Origin: Alicyclobacillus pomorum DSM 14955
GTDB lineage: Bacteria > Bacillota > Bacilli > Alicyclobacillales > Alicyclobacillaceae
Reading direction: 5' to 3'
Length of the DNA stretch: 64,000 nt
NCBI RefSeq assembly: GCF_000472905.1
Contig: NZ_AXAR01000002.1
Coordinates: 175,603 to 239,602, forward strand
Both the position numbers and the translations under genes were made by a program. Position 1 is the first letter of the stretch; each line of letters starts with the position of its first letter. The notes under the pieces were generated by a model. That model was not told where the DNA came from and ran no database searches. It worked only from the letters and a program-made list of their open reading frames with translations. Shown in pieces: positions 28,862 to 38,647 of the stretch.

Positions 28862-29734
28862 TTACTTCACAAACGCGAGCAGCGCTTCGCGTACGAGCTT
28901 CGCTGCGAGAATTTGGGATAGCTCACTCGGGTCTATCTGCGGCGCGACTTCGACGAGGTCAAAGCCAATCACGTTCAGTTGCCCAAGCAGCTGAATCGTA
29001 CGGAACGCCTCCCGCGGATCAATGCCGCCGTGTTCGGCAGTACCTGTGCCCGGTGCGTGCGCCGGATCCATCACGTCGATGTCCCACGTCACGTAGACTG
29101 GATACCCTTGCAATTCTGGCAGCACTTTCTCCAACGGTGCGGCGACGTCAAATGGGAAGAAGTGCGTGTTTTCACGCGCCCATTGAAACTCTTCCCGCGT
29201 GCCTGAGCGGATGCCAAACTGATAGACCCTGTCTGGACCGATGTCGTCGCATACCTTGCGAATGACGGTGGCGTGAGAATACGGCTCACCTTCGTAGTGC
29301 TCGCGCAGGTCTGTGTGGGCGTCAATATGAATCACGCGCAGATCCGGGTACTTGTCCCGCGCGGCGCGAATGCTCCCCCAGGACACGAGGTGTTCGCCGC
29401 CCAGTCCCAGTGGGAACTTATCCGCCGCGTACACCCCTTTAACAAACTCGTAGATCTGCTGGACGCTCTTTTGCGCGTTGCCGAACGGCAACGGAATGTC
29501 CCCCGCGTCAAAGTAGCGGAGGTCAGACAAGTCCCGGTCGAGGTACGGGCTGTACTCTTCCAGACCGATGGAAACTTCGCGAATACGAGCTGGGCCAAGG
29601 CGAGTGCCGGATCGGAAAGAGACCGTCCAATCCATGGGCATGCCGTAAATCACAGCCTGCGCGCTGGCAAAGTCGCCGGTCGCGCCGATGAACACGTTGC
29701 CAGAGTACGCCGGGTCAAACGCTTTGATGGTCAT
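28862..29734 (-). CDS. speB: Agmatinase
   Basis: A 290-residue ureohydrolase with all manganese motifs: [20 protein letters not shown] and [16 protein letters not shown]. It hydrolyses agmatine to putrescine and urea. The ATG at 29734 overlaps the speE stop by 4 bases; an upstream in-frame start within speE is not needed. With speE it makes spermidine from agmatine. The arginine decarboxylase is not in the window. Confidence 0.94.
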   Translation of the reverse strand: MTIKAFDPAYSGNVFIGATGDFASAQAVIYGMPMDWTVSFRSGTRLGPARIREVSIGLEEYSPYLDRDLSDLRYFDAGDIPLPFGNAQKSVQQIYEFVKGVYAADKFPLGLGGEHLVSWGSIRAARDKYPDLRVIHIDAHTDLREHYEGEPYSHATVIRKVCDDIGPDRVYQFGIRSGTREEFQWARENTHFFPFDVAAPLEKVLPELQGYPVYVTWDIDVMDPAHAPGTGTAEHGGIDPREAFRTIQLLGQLNVIGFDLVEVAPQIDPSELSQILAAKLVREALLAFVK

Positions 29735-30567
29735 TTCTGAATAAGCTCCTCTACGAAGCGCGGCAAGGCGAAAGCAGCCTTGTGCACCTGTTCTGTGTAG
29801 TATTTCGTATCCGTCACGCGAATCGGCTGTTGGTCGCGGAGCGGATGGTACTTCTTGCTGCCCATCGTGAAGCTCCACATGCCGGTCGGGTACGTCGGCA
29901 CGTAAGCCAGGTACAGTTCGGTAATCGGGAACAGGTCACGCACATCGCCTTGGACCTTTTGAATCAGGTCCTGGTTGATAAACGGCGACTCGGTCTGCGC
30001 CACAAACAGCCCGTCGTCTTTCAGCGCGCGCGACACCGATTCGTAGAACTGCTTCGCGAAGAGACCGACCGCTGGGCCAATCGGGTCGGTGGAATCGATG
30101 AAAATGACGTCAAACTCGCCCGGGTGATTCTCCACATACTTAATGCCGTCCGTAATCTGGACGTCCACGCGCGGGTCCGACAAGCCAGACGCGATGTTCG
30201 GGAAGTACTGCTTGGACACTTCCACGACGCGGCCGTCGATTTCGGCAAGCACTGCGCGCTCCACAGACGGATGTTTAATGGCTTCGCGAATCACGCCGCC
30301 ATCGCCACCGCCCACAATGAGCACGCTCTTCGGGTTCGGGTGCGTGTGCAGTGCGACGTGCGCCATCATCTCGTGGTAGACAAACTCGTCCTTGTCGGTG
30401 GTCATCACGCAGCCGTCGAGCACCAACAGGGTGCCGTACTGCTCGGTCTCTACCACGTCCATCGTCTGATATTCAGTTTGTTCACTATGTAAAATCTTGT
30501 TAATTCGAAGTCCAATCGTCAAATTCTCGTTCTGTAATTCCGTGAACCACAGTTCTGACTTTGTCAT
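29731..30567 (-). CDS. speE: Spermidine synthase
   Basis: A 278-residue aminopropyltransferase: TVKSE-like N-terminal strand region ([16 protein letters not shown]), [18 protein letters not shown]-binding [15 protein letters not shown], and [12 protein letters not shown]. It transfers an aminopropyl group from decarboxylated SAM to putrescine. ATG with AAGGAGG 7 bases upstream. speE-speB order and the divergent PBP gene match Bacillus. Confidence 0.95.
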   Translation of the reverse strand: MTKSELWFTELQNENLTIGLRINKILHSEQTEYQTMDVVETEQYGTLLVLDGCVMTTDKDEFVYHEMMAHVALHTHPNPKSVLIVGGGDGGVIREAIKHPSVERAVLAEIDGRVVEVSKQYFPNIASGLSDPRVDVQITDGIKYVENHPGEFDVIFIDSTDPIGPAVGLFAKQFYESVSRALKDDGLFVAQTESPFINQDLIQKVQGDVRDLFPITELYLAYVPTYPTGMWSFTMGSKKYHPLRDQQPIRVTDTKYYTEQVHKAAFALPRFVEELIQK

Positions 30568-30681
30568 GGGGCGCCCTCCTTTATTTAGCCGTGATGTATT
30601 ATACCAAACCTGTCACTTGGGTAAACGCCGCTTCTTGCCGTATTTCCAAACGAGATACGCATCCAAATCCTCCCCTAACTC

Positions 30682-30710
30682 GCATGGGAAAACAGAGCCC
30701 GGGCATAATA
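30682..30710 (+). promoter_or_regulatory. Candidate forespore (sigma-F/G) promoter of pbpG
   Basis: Seen: GCATG at 30682-30686 and GGGCATAATA at 30701-30710, 14 bases apart. These fit the GHATR and GGNNANDHTR elements of forespore sigma factors, though the spacing is slightly short. Bacillus pbpG is forespore-expressed, which supports the reading. Confidence 0.45.
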
Positions 30711-30738
30711 CCGATTGGTATACGGAGGAGGATTTGGT

Positions 30739-32787
30739 TTGTCGACCCAACAACCAAGCATTTCGCCAGAAGAAAAATCGAATGCAGACTACAGGAACGG
30801 TGGCTGGTGGCGGAACTTGCCGTGGTGGAGCAAGTACCTTGCGCTGCCGCTCGTGTGCGGATTCGGGGGCATGACCGCCCTCTTGGTGTGTCTGCGCATG
30901 ACCCCACTCCCCGACGGAATCATGGTCAATCCGACCCACATCGACAGCGCGGACGGCCAGCGGCTCGCCGAGTGGACGCTCAAAGGCGACCGCTCCATGC
31001 ACGTTCCCTTGTCACAGATTCCCCAAGCTCTACGCAACGCGACCATTGCGGTGGAAGACGCCAACTTCTATCACCACCTGGCGTTCAACCCACTCTCCAT
31101 TGGGCGCGCTCTAGTGGTGGATATGCGCCGGGGGAAGGTGGTCGAGGGAGGATCCACCATTACACAACAACTGGCGAAAAACCTGTTCCTGAGTCAAGAC
31201 CGGACCATAACGCGCAAATTGCGCGAGGCACTCTACGCCATCCAGCTCGAATTGCACGAGAGCAAGGATTCGATTCTCGAGGAATACCTCAACGCGGTCT
31301 ACTACGGGCACGGGGCTTACGGGGTGGACGCGGCCGCGCACCTGTATTTCAACAAGTCAGTGCAGAACCTGGACCTGGCAGAGTGCGCGATGCTGGCGGG
31401 ATTGCCGAAGGGGCCGAGCCTGTACTCGCCGCTCGTCAACATGACGTTGGCGAAGCAACGCCAGCACACCGTGCTGACTCGAATGGTGCAGACCGGTCAC
31501 ATCTCACAGGCCGAGGCGGACAAGGCGTTTCAGGAACCCCTTCAGTTGAGTACCTTCCACACCCCGGTGCAGCGTGCGCCGTACTTTACGTCGACGGCAG
31601 TTGCGGAAGCGGAGCAAAACTTCCACCTCAGCCCGGACGACCTGTACCGCGGTGACCTGCGCATCAAGACGACGCTGGACCCGCTGTTGCAACAGGCGGC
31701 CGAACGCGCCATTTCCACCACACTGACAGGCACCAAGGGCCTTCAGGCAGCTCTGGTCGCGCTCGATCCACAAACCGGCGCCATCAAAGCGATGGTCGGC
31801 GGCCGCGATTACGGGTCGTCCCCGTACAACCGCGTATTCGCGGAGCGCCAGCCAGGATCTACCTTTAAAGCCATGCTGTACGCGGCCGCCCTGGAACACG
31901 GGTGGACGCCGGCGCGGCAGGTGAACAGTGAAGTCACTACATTTATGTACGACCAAGATAAGCTGTACACCGTCCACGATTATGGCGAATTCTACGCACA
32001 TCGCCCGTTGACCATGCGCGAAGCGATTGCACGTTCAGACAACGTGTACGCGGTCACGACCAACCTCGACGTAGGACCGGACACCGTCCTGAATACCGCG
32101 CATCGGATGGGAATTGATTCCCAGATGAAACCCTATCCGTCGCTGGCACTGGGGGTGTTCCCGACGAGTCCGCTGCAAGTGGCCACTGCCTACGCAACAC
32201 TGGCCAACGGCGGCTATCGCGTGACGCCGTTTACCGTGAGCGAAGTGCGCGACGACAAGACCGGCGACGTGTGGGTGTCCCACCCGAAAGCGGACAAAGC
32301 GTTGTCGAGACAAGTGGCGTTTCAGATGACCGATTTGCTGACGAGCGTGTTCGAGCCGCACGGCACCGGCTACTCTGCACGCCAGTATCTGCACGGTGTG
32401 GCTGCGGCAAAGACGGGGACCACCAAGTCGGACGTGTGGATGGTCGGCTACACACCAAAACTGGTCTGCGCCGTCTGGGTGGGTTATGACGACAATCGCC
32501 CCCTCACGCTCACGGAGTCCCACTTGGCCGCGCCGATTTGGGCGAAATTTATGGGGACCGCGCAGCAGCGGCTGCCTTCCGACTGGTTCAAGCCCCCTGG
32601 CGGGCTGGTGCGCAAGGTGATTGACCCCGTCACAGCAGGACTGGCAACCGACAAGTGCAGCGTGACCGAAGCCGACTATTTCGCGCGCGGTACGGAACCA
32701 GAGCAACCCTGTCCTCTGCACGCGACGCCGGAAGATAGCGCCCACAAACGGCCGTGGTACAAGTCGTGGCTTCCACACTGGTTCTGA
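30739..32787 (+). CDS. pbpG: Class A penicillin-binding protein, PbpG-like
   Basis: About 682 residues. One N-terminal membrane anchor after a short cytoplasmic part, then glycosyltransferase domain (EDANFYHH, GGSTITQQLAKNLFL, RKLREALYA) and transpeptidase domain with SxxK in GSTFKA, SxN in RSDNVYA and KTGTT. It polymerises and crosslinks peptidoglycan. The position divergent to speE matches Bacillus ywhE/pbpG (PBP2d), which works in spore cortex or engulfment. TTG at 30739 is 7 bases after GGAGGAGG and is preferred over the ATG at 30715. Confidence 0.92.
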   Translation: MSTQQPSISPEEKSNADYRNGGWWRNLPWWSKYLALPLVCGFGGMTALLVCLRMTPLPDGIMVNPTHIDSADGQRLAEWTLKGDRSMHVPLSQIPQALRNATIAVEDANFYHHLAFNPLSIGRALVVDMRRGKVVEGGSTITQQLAKNLFLSQDRTITRKLREALYAIQLELHESKDSILEEYLNAVYYGHGAYGVDAAAHLYFNKSVQNLDLAECAMLAGLPKGPSLYSPLVNMTLAKQRQHTVLTRMVQTGHISQAEADKAFQEPLQLSTFHTPVQRAPYFTSTAVAEAEQNFHLSPDDLYRGDLRIKTTLDPLLQQAAERAISTTLTGTKGLQAALVALDPQTGAIKAMVGGRDYGSSPYNRVFAERQPGSTFKAMLYAAALEHGWTPARQVNSEVTTFMYDQDKLYTVHDYGEFYAHRPLTMREAIARSDNVYAVTTNLDVGPDTVLNTAHRMGIDSQMKPYPSLALGVFPTSPLQVATAYATLANGGYRVTPFTVSEVRDDKTGDVWVSHPKADKALSRQVAFQMTDLLTSVFEPHGTGYSARQYLHGVAAAKTGTTKSDVWMVGYTPKLVCAVWVGYDDNRPLTLTESHLAAPIWAKFMGTAQQRLPSDWFKPPGGLVRKVIDPVTAGLATDKCSVTEADYFARGTEPEQPCPLHATPEDSAHKRPWYKSWLPHWF

Positions 32788-32884
32788 GCGGCACCCTTCG
32801 GAATTGTGCTAAAATGGCGTCAACCTGCGGATGGTTGTCCAAAGCATAGATTCCCTTTGGTGTATAGGAGAGGAGTGTGGAGAG

Positions 32885-34072
32885 ATGCATCACCGGATCT
32901 CCAGCCGCGTGCGAAACATTACCCCGTCAGCGACCATGAGCGTCGACGCCAAAACCAAAGCCCTGCTCAAGGAAGGAAAACCGGTGGTCAACATGAGCGT
33001 TGGCGAACCGGATTTCGATACACCCGTGCCGGCGTCGTTCGCCGGCATTCAAGCCATCACAGAGGGCAATACCCGGTATACCGCAGCTGCCGGAACTCTG
33101 GAACTGAGAAAGGCGATTGCGTCCAAATTGATGGTGGAAAACGGACTGCAGTACACACCGGAGCAGATTGTTGTGTCCTCCGGCGGTAAGCACGCGCTGT
33201 TCAACATTTTCCTGGCAATTTGTGACGATGGAGACGAAGTGGTTTTGCCTGCCCCCTACTGGGTCTCCTACCCGGAGCAAATCCGTCTGGCTGGCGGCGT
33301 GCCCGTGGTGGTTTCGTGCGGTGAACAGTCCGGTTACAAGCTGACGCCCGAACAGTTGGAAGCGGCCATTACGCCAAAGACAAAGGCGGTCGTCATCAAC
33401 TCGCCCAACAACCCGACGGGCGCCGTCTATTCGGAGGCCGAGTTGCGTGCACTAGGCGAGGTGCTGTCGCGATACGACGTGTACGTCGTCACGGACGAGA
33501 TTTACGAACGGCTCGTATACAACACGCGGCATCACAGTATCGCGGCACTGGTGCCAGAGCTACGGTCCCGCACCATTGTCGTCAACGGCTTCTCGAAGGC
33601 GTTTGCTATGACCGGCTGGCGCCTCGGCTACACCGCCGCGCCTGTGGATGTCGCGAAGGCCATCAGCAGCCTGCAAAGCCATGGAACAGGCAGCCCCTCT
33701 ACCATCTCGCAAGCCGCGGGCGTGGTCGCACTCCAATCGTTTCAACCAGAGATGGTCGAAGAATTTCAACGCCGACGCGATTACCTCGTCCGCGAACTGC
33801 AATCCATGCCGGGTGTGCGCTGCCTGACACCGGATGGTGCCTTCTACGTGTTCCCGGACATCAGTGAACTGTTTGGCAAGGAGTTAGAAGGCAAGGTAAT
33901 CTCCTCGGCCACTGACTTCTGCGAACTCTTGCTGGAGCAAGATCTCGTGGCCGCGGTGCCTGGCGAAGCGTTTGGAGCCCCCAACAACATCCGGCTCTCT
34001 TATGCGACGTCCTTCGAGAACATCGGGACAGCTGTGCAAAGAATCCGCCAATTCCTCAGCAGATTGTCTTGA
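32885..34072 (+). CDS. Aspartate aminotransferase-like class I aminotransferase
   Basis: A 395-residue PLP enzyme. Seen: SVGEPDFDTP, RYTAAAGTLELRKAI, INSPNNPTGAVYS, YVVTDEIYERLVY and the PLP lysine in NGFSKAFAMTGWRLGY; the substrate arginine is in NNIRLSYATS. This is the Igamma aspartate aminotransferase pattern (aspartate to oxaloacetate). ATG at 32885 follows GGAGAGGAG. Stands alone with its own terminator. Confidence 0.9.
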   Translation: MHHRISSRVRNITPSATMSVDAKTKALLKEGKPVVNMSVGEPDFDTPVPASFAGIQAITEGNTRYTAAAGTLELRKAIASKLMVENGLQYTPEQIVVSSGGKHALFNIFLAICDDGDEVVLPAPYWVSYPEQIRLAGGVPVVVSCGEQSGYKLTPEQLEAAITPKTKAVVINSPNNPTGAVYSEAELRALGEVLSRYDVYVVTDEIYERLVYNTRHHSIAALVPELRSRTIVVNGFSKAFAMTGWRLGYTAAPVDVAKAISSLQSHGTGSPSTISQAAGVVALQSFQPEMVEEFQRRRDYLVRELQSMPGVRCLTPDGAFYVFPDISELFGKELEGKVISSATDFCELLLEQDLVAAVPGEAFGAPNNIRLSYATSFENIGTAVQRIRQFLSRLS

Positions 34073-34115
34073 GGAAGGGAACGGAAGAGATTCGGTATAA
34101 ACAATCCATCTTCCA

Positions 34116-34154
34116 GGGAGCCGAACCTCGATTGAACGAGGTTCGGCTCCCTTT
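34116..34154 (+). terminator. Rho-independent terminator
   Basis: Stem GGGAGCCGAACCTCG with its exact complement around a short loop, then TTT. Ends the aminotransferase gene and probably also the small leftward gene at 34182. Confidence 0.85.
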
Positions 34155-34181
34155 CGGTTACAGCACTTGAAATTCGTGTAG

Positions 34182-34400
34182 TCAATGGATGGGATGAATC
34201 TCTGCCCCTGGGTCCATCCATTCGCCGTCGTTGGCAATTTGAATGTAGCCGTGGTTGTGCAATTCCTGCATCACTTCAAACAGACTGTCCTTTTTGTCGG
34301 CCGGGAGGTTCCGGACGAATTCGTTGATGTCCCGGGCGTGTTTGAGTTGAATGAAGTGAACTCCGCCGTATTTGGAGTGCAGTGATCTCTCGCGCTGCAT
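34182..34400 (-). CDS. Small hypothetical protein, 72 aa
   Basis: I do not recognise it. Charged N-terminus, then KYGGVHFIQLKHARDINEFV, NLPADKKDSLFEVMQELHNH and an acidic end; it should fold as a small alpha/beta domain. ATG at 34400 follows GGGGGAG. It is divergent from the 191-residue gene at 34536. Confidence 0.6.
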   Translation of the reverse strand: MQRERSLHSKYGGVHFIQLKHARDINEFVRNLPADKKDSLFEVMQELHNHGYIQIANDGEWMDPGAEIHPIH

Positions 34401-34535
34401 GTCATCTCCCCCTCGCCCCATATTGTTCCTCTGGTCATCTTCCTTATACTGTTGTCGGCTCGCACCAACGGCGCGCCGGACCAATAGAATATCGTAGTCA
34501 CCTTCCCACATCGCGGGGTAAGGAGGTGGTTACCC

Positions 34536-35111
34536 GTGGGTGCAAAAACTTCGAGCCGACCAGCGAGCATGGAAATACGCAAACTTCGGCGCAGACTGAA
34601 CAGCCTGGATCCGTCCGTACCAGGCTACAACACCAAGCGGTCACAGATTCTGGCGGATATCCAGTTGGCGAAAAGCCAGCTGCAAAGAACATCCCGCCCG
34701 TCGTCAGGGAAAAGGCGACCGAAACGCAAATCCGGTCCGGCCAAACGGCGTTCTGCACCGGCAAAACCAGAAGCAACCAAGAGCAAGGGAAATCTGTCCA
34801 AGTTGTTGTCTCCAAAAAACTTACAGGAGTCACTGAAGACGGTCGGCAATTTGCGCACCATGGTTAAGAATTGGATGCAGTACTTACACCAGGCGGATCA
34901 ACTGCTGGACACCATCTTCCTGACATCGAACTCGCTGAAGGAAACCGGCGTACTCGACAAACTCATCAAGTCGAAAGGCAAGAACCTGAAGACTGAGGAC
35001 TTTACAAACATCCTCATGGCTTTGATGAACTCGCCCGTCGGGGCACATCTGTTCAAGTCCGACGACAGTGAACAGACCAGCACAGAAGAACCCTCCACTC
35101 AAAACAAATGA
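34536..35111 (+). CDS. Basic hypothetical protein, 191 aa
   Basis: Not recognised. Residues ~1-90 are rich in Arg/Lys/Ser/Pro (KRRPKRKSGPAKRRSAPAK), with a helical KLRRRLNSLDPSVPGYNTK segment; residues ~95-170 look helical (LRTMVKNWMQYLHQADQLL). GTG at 34536 follows AAGGAGGTGG. A basic tail plus helical bundle may suit spore or nucleoid association, but that is only a guess. Convergent with another small Lys-rich gene at 35163. Confidence 0.65.
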   Translation: MGAKTSSRPASMEIRKLRRRLNSLDPSVPGYNTKRSQILADIQLAKSQLQRTSRPSSGKRRPKRKSGPAKRRSAPAKPEATKSKGNLSKLLSPKNLQESLKTVGNLRTMVKNWMQYLHQADQLLDTIFLTSNSLKETGVLDKLIKSKGKNLKTEDFTNILMALMNSPVGAHLFKSDDSEQTSTEEPSTQNK

Positions 35112-35145
35112 AAGTGCGGCGAAATCGCTTCGCCGCACTTTCTTT
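35111..35145. terminator. Bidirectional terminator
   Basis: Stem AAAGTGCGGCGA with TCGCCGCACTTT, loop about seven bases, T-rich on both outer sides. It serves both convergent small genes. Confidence 0.85.
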
Positions 35146-35162
35146 GCTATTCCAACATAGAT

Positions 35163-35594
35163 TCACTTCGTTTTCGGGATAAACTTCTTGATCTCTTTCA
35201 ATGTCTGTTCGTCAACGTTCTGTCCGTACTTCTGGACCAGTTCATCCACGTTGGCGGAGGGCCCGTTTTTCGTCGCGTCTTTATACGCATTGACGAATTG
35301 CTTAATTCGTTGTTCCGGCACAGGCAACCCCAGTTTGTTCGCAAAGTTTTTCGCCAACTGCTCGACTTGATTTGGATCTTGCCACTGCTCCGGCCGGACT
35401 TTTTTCACGTCATCCAGGATCTCAAAAATGGCCTTCCGTTTGCCAGTCAAGTTCTGCTTCAGTGTATTTAGTGGCTTCCCGCCTTGCGTCGACGTCGTGG
35501 ATGCGCCGACCGGGTCCTGGTTGGCCGGAGTTGCACTTGGCTTGGACACGCTGATTTTGCCTTTTTTGGCGGTACGTTTTACCGGCTTTGACAC
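35163..35594 (-). CDS. Small Lys-rich protein, weakly SpoVIF-like
   Basis: 143 residues. A disordered Lys/Thr/Pro-rich N-terminal ~50 residues, then helices (GKRKAIFEILDDVKKV, NQVEQLAKNFANKLGLPVPE, RIKQFVNAYKD). The helical part vaguely resembles SpoVIF (stage VI sporulation protein F), whose conserved region has the same order of helices and a 'PV' turn. That likeness is from memory and may be chance. GTG at 35594 follows AAGGAGGGTG. Confidence 0.5.
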   Translation of the reverse strand: MSKPVKRTAKKGKISVSKPSATPANQDPVGASTTSTQGGKPLNTLKQNLTGKRKAIFEILDDVKKVRPEQWQDPNQVEQLAKNFANKLGLPVPEQRIKQFVNAYKDATKNGPSANVDELVQKYGQNVDEQTLKEIKKFIPKTK

Positions 35595-35647
35595 TGTGCA
35601 CCCTCCTTGAGTGTGTATCGGCCCCCGCGAGGAGCCTTCTACATACT

Positions 35648-37099
35648 CTATGGTCGGGCCGAGGAGGATGCGCCAACTTCGGACGAAAACGGGCGTTGCT
35701 CGGGACGATTGTCCGACTTCGGCACCAGCGGGAAGAACACCAAACCAGATACGAGCATCGCTACGCCCAGCAGGAACGTCTTCAAATCGGCCGATCCCGC
35801 CTTCACCACCCACAATGAGTACACCGTGGCCAGTACTGCAATGATACCGTCCACCACACGACCACGCGGATTCTCAGCATACGTTTCTCCCCTCACGACC
35901 AGCGCAACGTGGTAGATGGAGGCAACCACGTACGGCAACAGATACGACAGTGTCGCCAGTGTAATCACGAAGTTAAATGCGCCTGCCATGGAATCCGAAA
36001 GGGTTGAAAAAATCAGGACTTGCGCCATCAAGTTGGTGACGATGAGCGACGCTTTCGGCGCGCCACGGCGGTTTGTCTTCAAGAACCACCGAGGGAACAT
36101 GTTATCGCGCGCTGCCTGATATGGCACTTCGGCACTCAAGAGGATCCAACCAATGGCGGATCCGGTGAGCGAGATCAATCCGAGGACCGCCATCACGTAC
36201 CCGCCTGCGGATCCAATCACGTGATCCAGCGCGTCAATCAGCGGCTTGTCCGTATTCATCAACTCGTGTTGCGGCAAAGCCCCCATGGCCAGTAACGTAA
36301 TCCCGACGTATATCGCAAGTGCAATCAGCAGTCCAAACAGTGTCGCCAGCTTGACGTCCCTCGCCTTCCGTGCGCGAGATGACAGGACGATGGCGGACTC
36401 CACGCCCACGAACGCCCAGAGTGTGTCCAGCGCCGCATTGTTCATTTGGCCGAACAAGCCGAGCGGAGTGCCGTTCGATGCCGCTCGGGGCTGAAACAAC
36501 GGCAACAAATTACTCTTCTCGAACGCAAACAAGCAGATTCCAATAAAGAACACAAACCCAAGCACTTTCGCGGCAGTCGCAATGAAATTGACCTTGCCCG
36601 CGCCTTCCACGCCACCCATGATGAGAGCGTGAACACCCCACAGGAGCGCTGTGCAGACGAGAAACGTCAATCCATGGCCGACGGTGACCGTAAATCCGCC
36701 TAGGCGAAACCACGTCGCGCTGCTCGTCATGATGGGGAAAAACGTGGACAGGTAACTTGCGAAGGTGGTAATGATGGCGACATTCCCTGCCCAGTTGGCG
36801 GCCCAGTATCCCCAGGCAACCATGTATCCCGCAAGATCAGATCGGCGTGTCCCTTCACGGAAGAGCTCCTTAGCGTACGCCTGTGGTCCACCCTTCAGCG
36901 TCGGCTTGCGAATGGCCAAGCTCCCAAACACGAGCGCCAGCATGAGGACGCCTAGTCCCGTCACGCCCCAAGCCAACAGGACACCTGCTGGACTCGCTGC
37001 TTTGGCCAGTGTAGCAGGCAGCATAAAAATACCTGATCCAACCATATTGCCAACGACCAATGCCGTCAGCACCCAGATTCCAAGCTTCCCGTTACTCAT
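35648..37099 (-). CDS. APC-family amino-acid permease, ArcD-like
   Basis: A 483-residue transporter with about 12 membrane helices. Seen: VVGNMVGSGIFMLPA in helix 1 (substrate backbone loop), KGGPQAYAKELF, WGYWAANWAGNVAI and GVESAIVLSSRARKARDV. This is the arginine/ornithine or lysine antiporter (APA) group of APC transporters. A basic amino-acid substrate would suit the lysine pathway or speB, but this is inference. ATG at 37099 follows GAGGAGG. It lies 53 bases upstream of the small gene at 35594. Confidence 0.88.
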   Translation of the reverse strand: MSNGKLGIWVLTALVVGNMVGSGIFMLPATLAKAASPAGVLLAWGVTGLGVLMLALVFGSLAIRKPTLKGGPQAYAKELFREGTRRSDLAGYMVAWGYWAANWAGNVAIITTFASYLSTFFPIMTSSATWFRLGGFTVTVGHGLTFLVCTALLWGVHALIMGGVEGAGKVNFIATAAKVLGFVFFIGICLFAFEKSNLLPLFQPRAASNGTPLGLFGQMNNAALDTLWAFVGVESAIVLSSRARKARDVKLATLFGLLIALAIYVGITLLAMGALPQHELMNTDKPLIDALDHVIGSAGGYVMAVLGLISLTGSAIGWILLSAEVPYQAARDNMFPRWFLKTNRRGAPKASLIVTNLMAQVLIFSTLSDSMAGAFNFVITLATLSYLLPYVVASIYHVALVVRGETYAENPRGRVVDGIIAVLATVYSLWVVKAGSADLKTFLLGVAMLVSGLVFFPLVPKSDNRPEQRPFSSEVGASSSARP

Positions 37100-37398
37100 C
37101 GATATCCTCCTCAAAAATCATGCGGCGGACCGCTTGATTTGTTTACTACATTAGCGAGCTAAAGCAAAAACGCAACAAAAAAACTCACGGAAATCTGCGA
37201 TATCGGCACGACACCCGCTTCGACGGCCTTCGCCTCCGTTCGGTAACGGGTTCTATGAAAGGTAACACGTCATACTATACCTCGCATGGAGCGCTGGTAC
37301 AACCACTAGCAGCGAGGAAATTCCATGAAAGACAGGAGGATTTCATTCATATGGATAGAAGTGGTAGGAAAAGGGGTATGGGAGTGTGAATTAACAAC

Positions 37399-38591
37399 AT
37401 GCCGTATCGGAGATCTCAAGTGGCGGCACTGTCTCTCGCCACGTTGGGAATGACGCTATTCCCCCAGGCCGCACTGGCATCCACACAGGCCATGCGGATC
37501 ACACATATCGTCGTAAACACCCGCGAATACTCAAGTCCAAATGCCTTCACTTACAACGGCACCACGTACATGCCCTTGTACTATGTTCAGAACATGTTGA
37601 CGGCTATTGGCATTCAGAATAGCTGGAATGGCTCACACACCCCGCAGGTCTGGACGCTCAAGACGAAGCAGTCTCAGAGCGTGAATCTGAATCTCGTCGC
37701 AAAGAGTGGGTCGGTCAACGTTGTGATTAATGGAAAACGCCTACGCTCGCGGGTATGCAGCAGAACTACGCATCCGACAAAAATTGGGCGAACGCCATTG
37801 GCAATGTCATGAACCAGTTCGCTATCGACCTTGGCGACAACGAGACCCGTTACACGCAGTATCCACCAAACACGTCCACGTCGGCACCGGCTCCGCCGAC
37901 TACGGCCGAACCGGTCTACTACCTAAACGGAGCGAAAGGTGTTGTACAGCACACCCCGTATTACAACAGTCTGCCAGTCTACCCAGACATGGCGAGCGGC
38001 GTGAAACAGATGTTCACGAGGCCATTGCAGTTAAAGGACCAAGGGGATGACGTGGCGACGCTACAGGCAGCTCTCAATCAACAGCTGGGGACGCAGTTGG
38101 ACACGGACGGAAAGTTTGGACCGATGACGGAAGCCGCCGTAAAACAGTACCAGGCTTCACTAGGAACGGTGACGGGTATCTGTGACTTCAACATGTGGCA
38201 AAGTTTGAAAATTGGTGCAGGCGTGCAACAGCTCGCTCCGGGCACAGTGGTCGACATTGATCAAATGAAGATTGGCATGGCAGGCGGCACCGCCATAGAT
38301 TGGTACCACATCCCCGGACTAGGTTGGGTGAATGGCAACGATGTATCGTTCAAAAACGTGTATCGACTGCCTGTGGCGAATATGAATTCGCCGTCTCAGG
38401 TGTCTGTCCCGGTGTACAGCGCATCGAACTCCTCCACAGTCATCGCCAGACTCCGGGCAGGCGACTTCGTGGTCGCCACTGGTAGCACTTCGGGAACCGT
38501 CACCATTCAGTTTGCAGATCAGAGCACTGGACAGCTGAAGACGGGCGTAGTCAAAGGAATTACGCTGACCAATGTGCCAAACGGAAGTTGA
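37399..38591 (+). pseudogene. Frameshifted secreted peptidoglycan-binding protein
   Basis: Two adjacent frames together make one protein. Frame 1 (37399 to ~37740): signal peptide (ATLGMTLFPQAALAS) and a copper-amine-oxidase-N-like stalk domain (YNGTTYMPLYYVQNMLTAIG, VNVVINGK). The second frame (~37740 to 38591) continues TPTLAGMQQNYASDKNW, then a peptidoglycan-binding-1 domain (DDVATLQAALNQQLG, DGKFGPMTEAAVKQYQ) and an SH3-like end. A missing A in the run at ~37734-37737 (GGAAAAC) would restore one frame. This is either a real one-base deletion or a sequencing error; the site is not a canonical slippery heptamer. Confidence 0.8.
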
Positions 38592-38596
38592 GTGTG

Positions 38597-38627
38597 AAAA
38601 AGGCACCCTCTCATCCCAGAGGGTGCC
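38597..38627 (-). terminator. Terminator after the SDR gene
   Basis: Leftward: ten-base stem GGCACCCTCT with AGAGGGTGCC, six-base loop and five T. It lies between two convergent genes and may also stop rightward transcription. Confidence 0.85.
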
Positions 38628-38647
38628 GAATCCTGTCGTTCGCATGT

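Noticed and set aside
37730..37760. Programmed -1 frameshift in the peptidoglycan-binding protein
   Set aside because: The site GGAAAACGC is not an X XXY YYZ heptamer in the right frame and has no obvious downstream stimulator; an indel is simpler.
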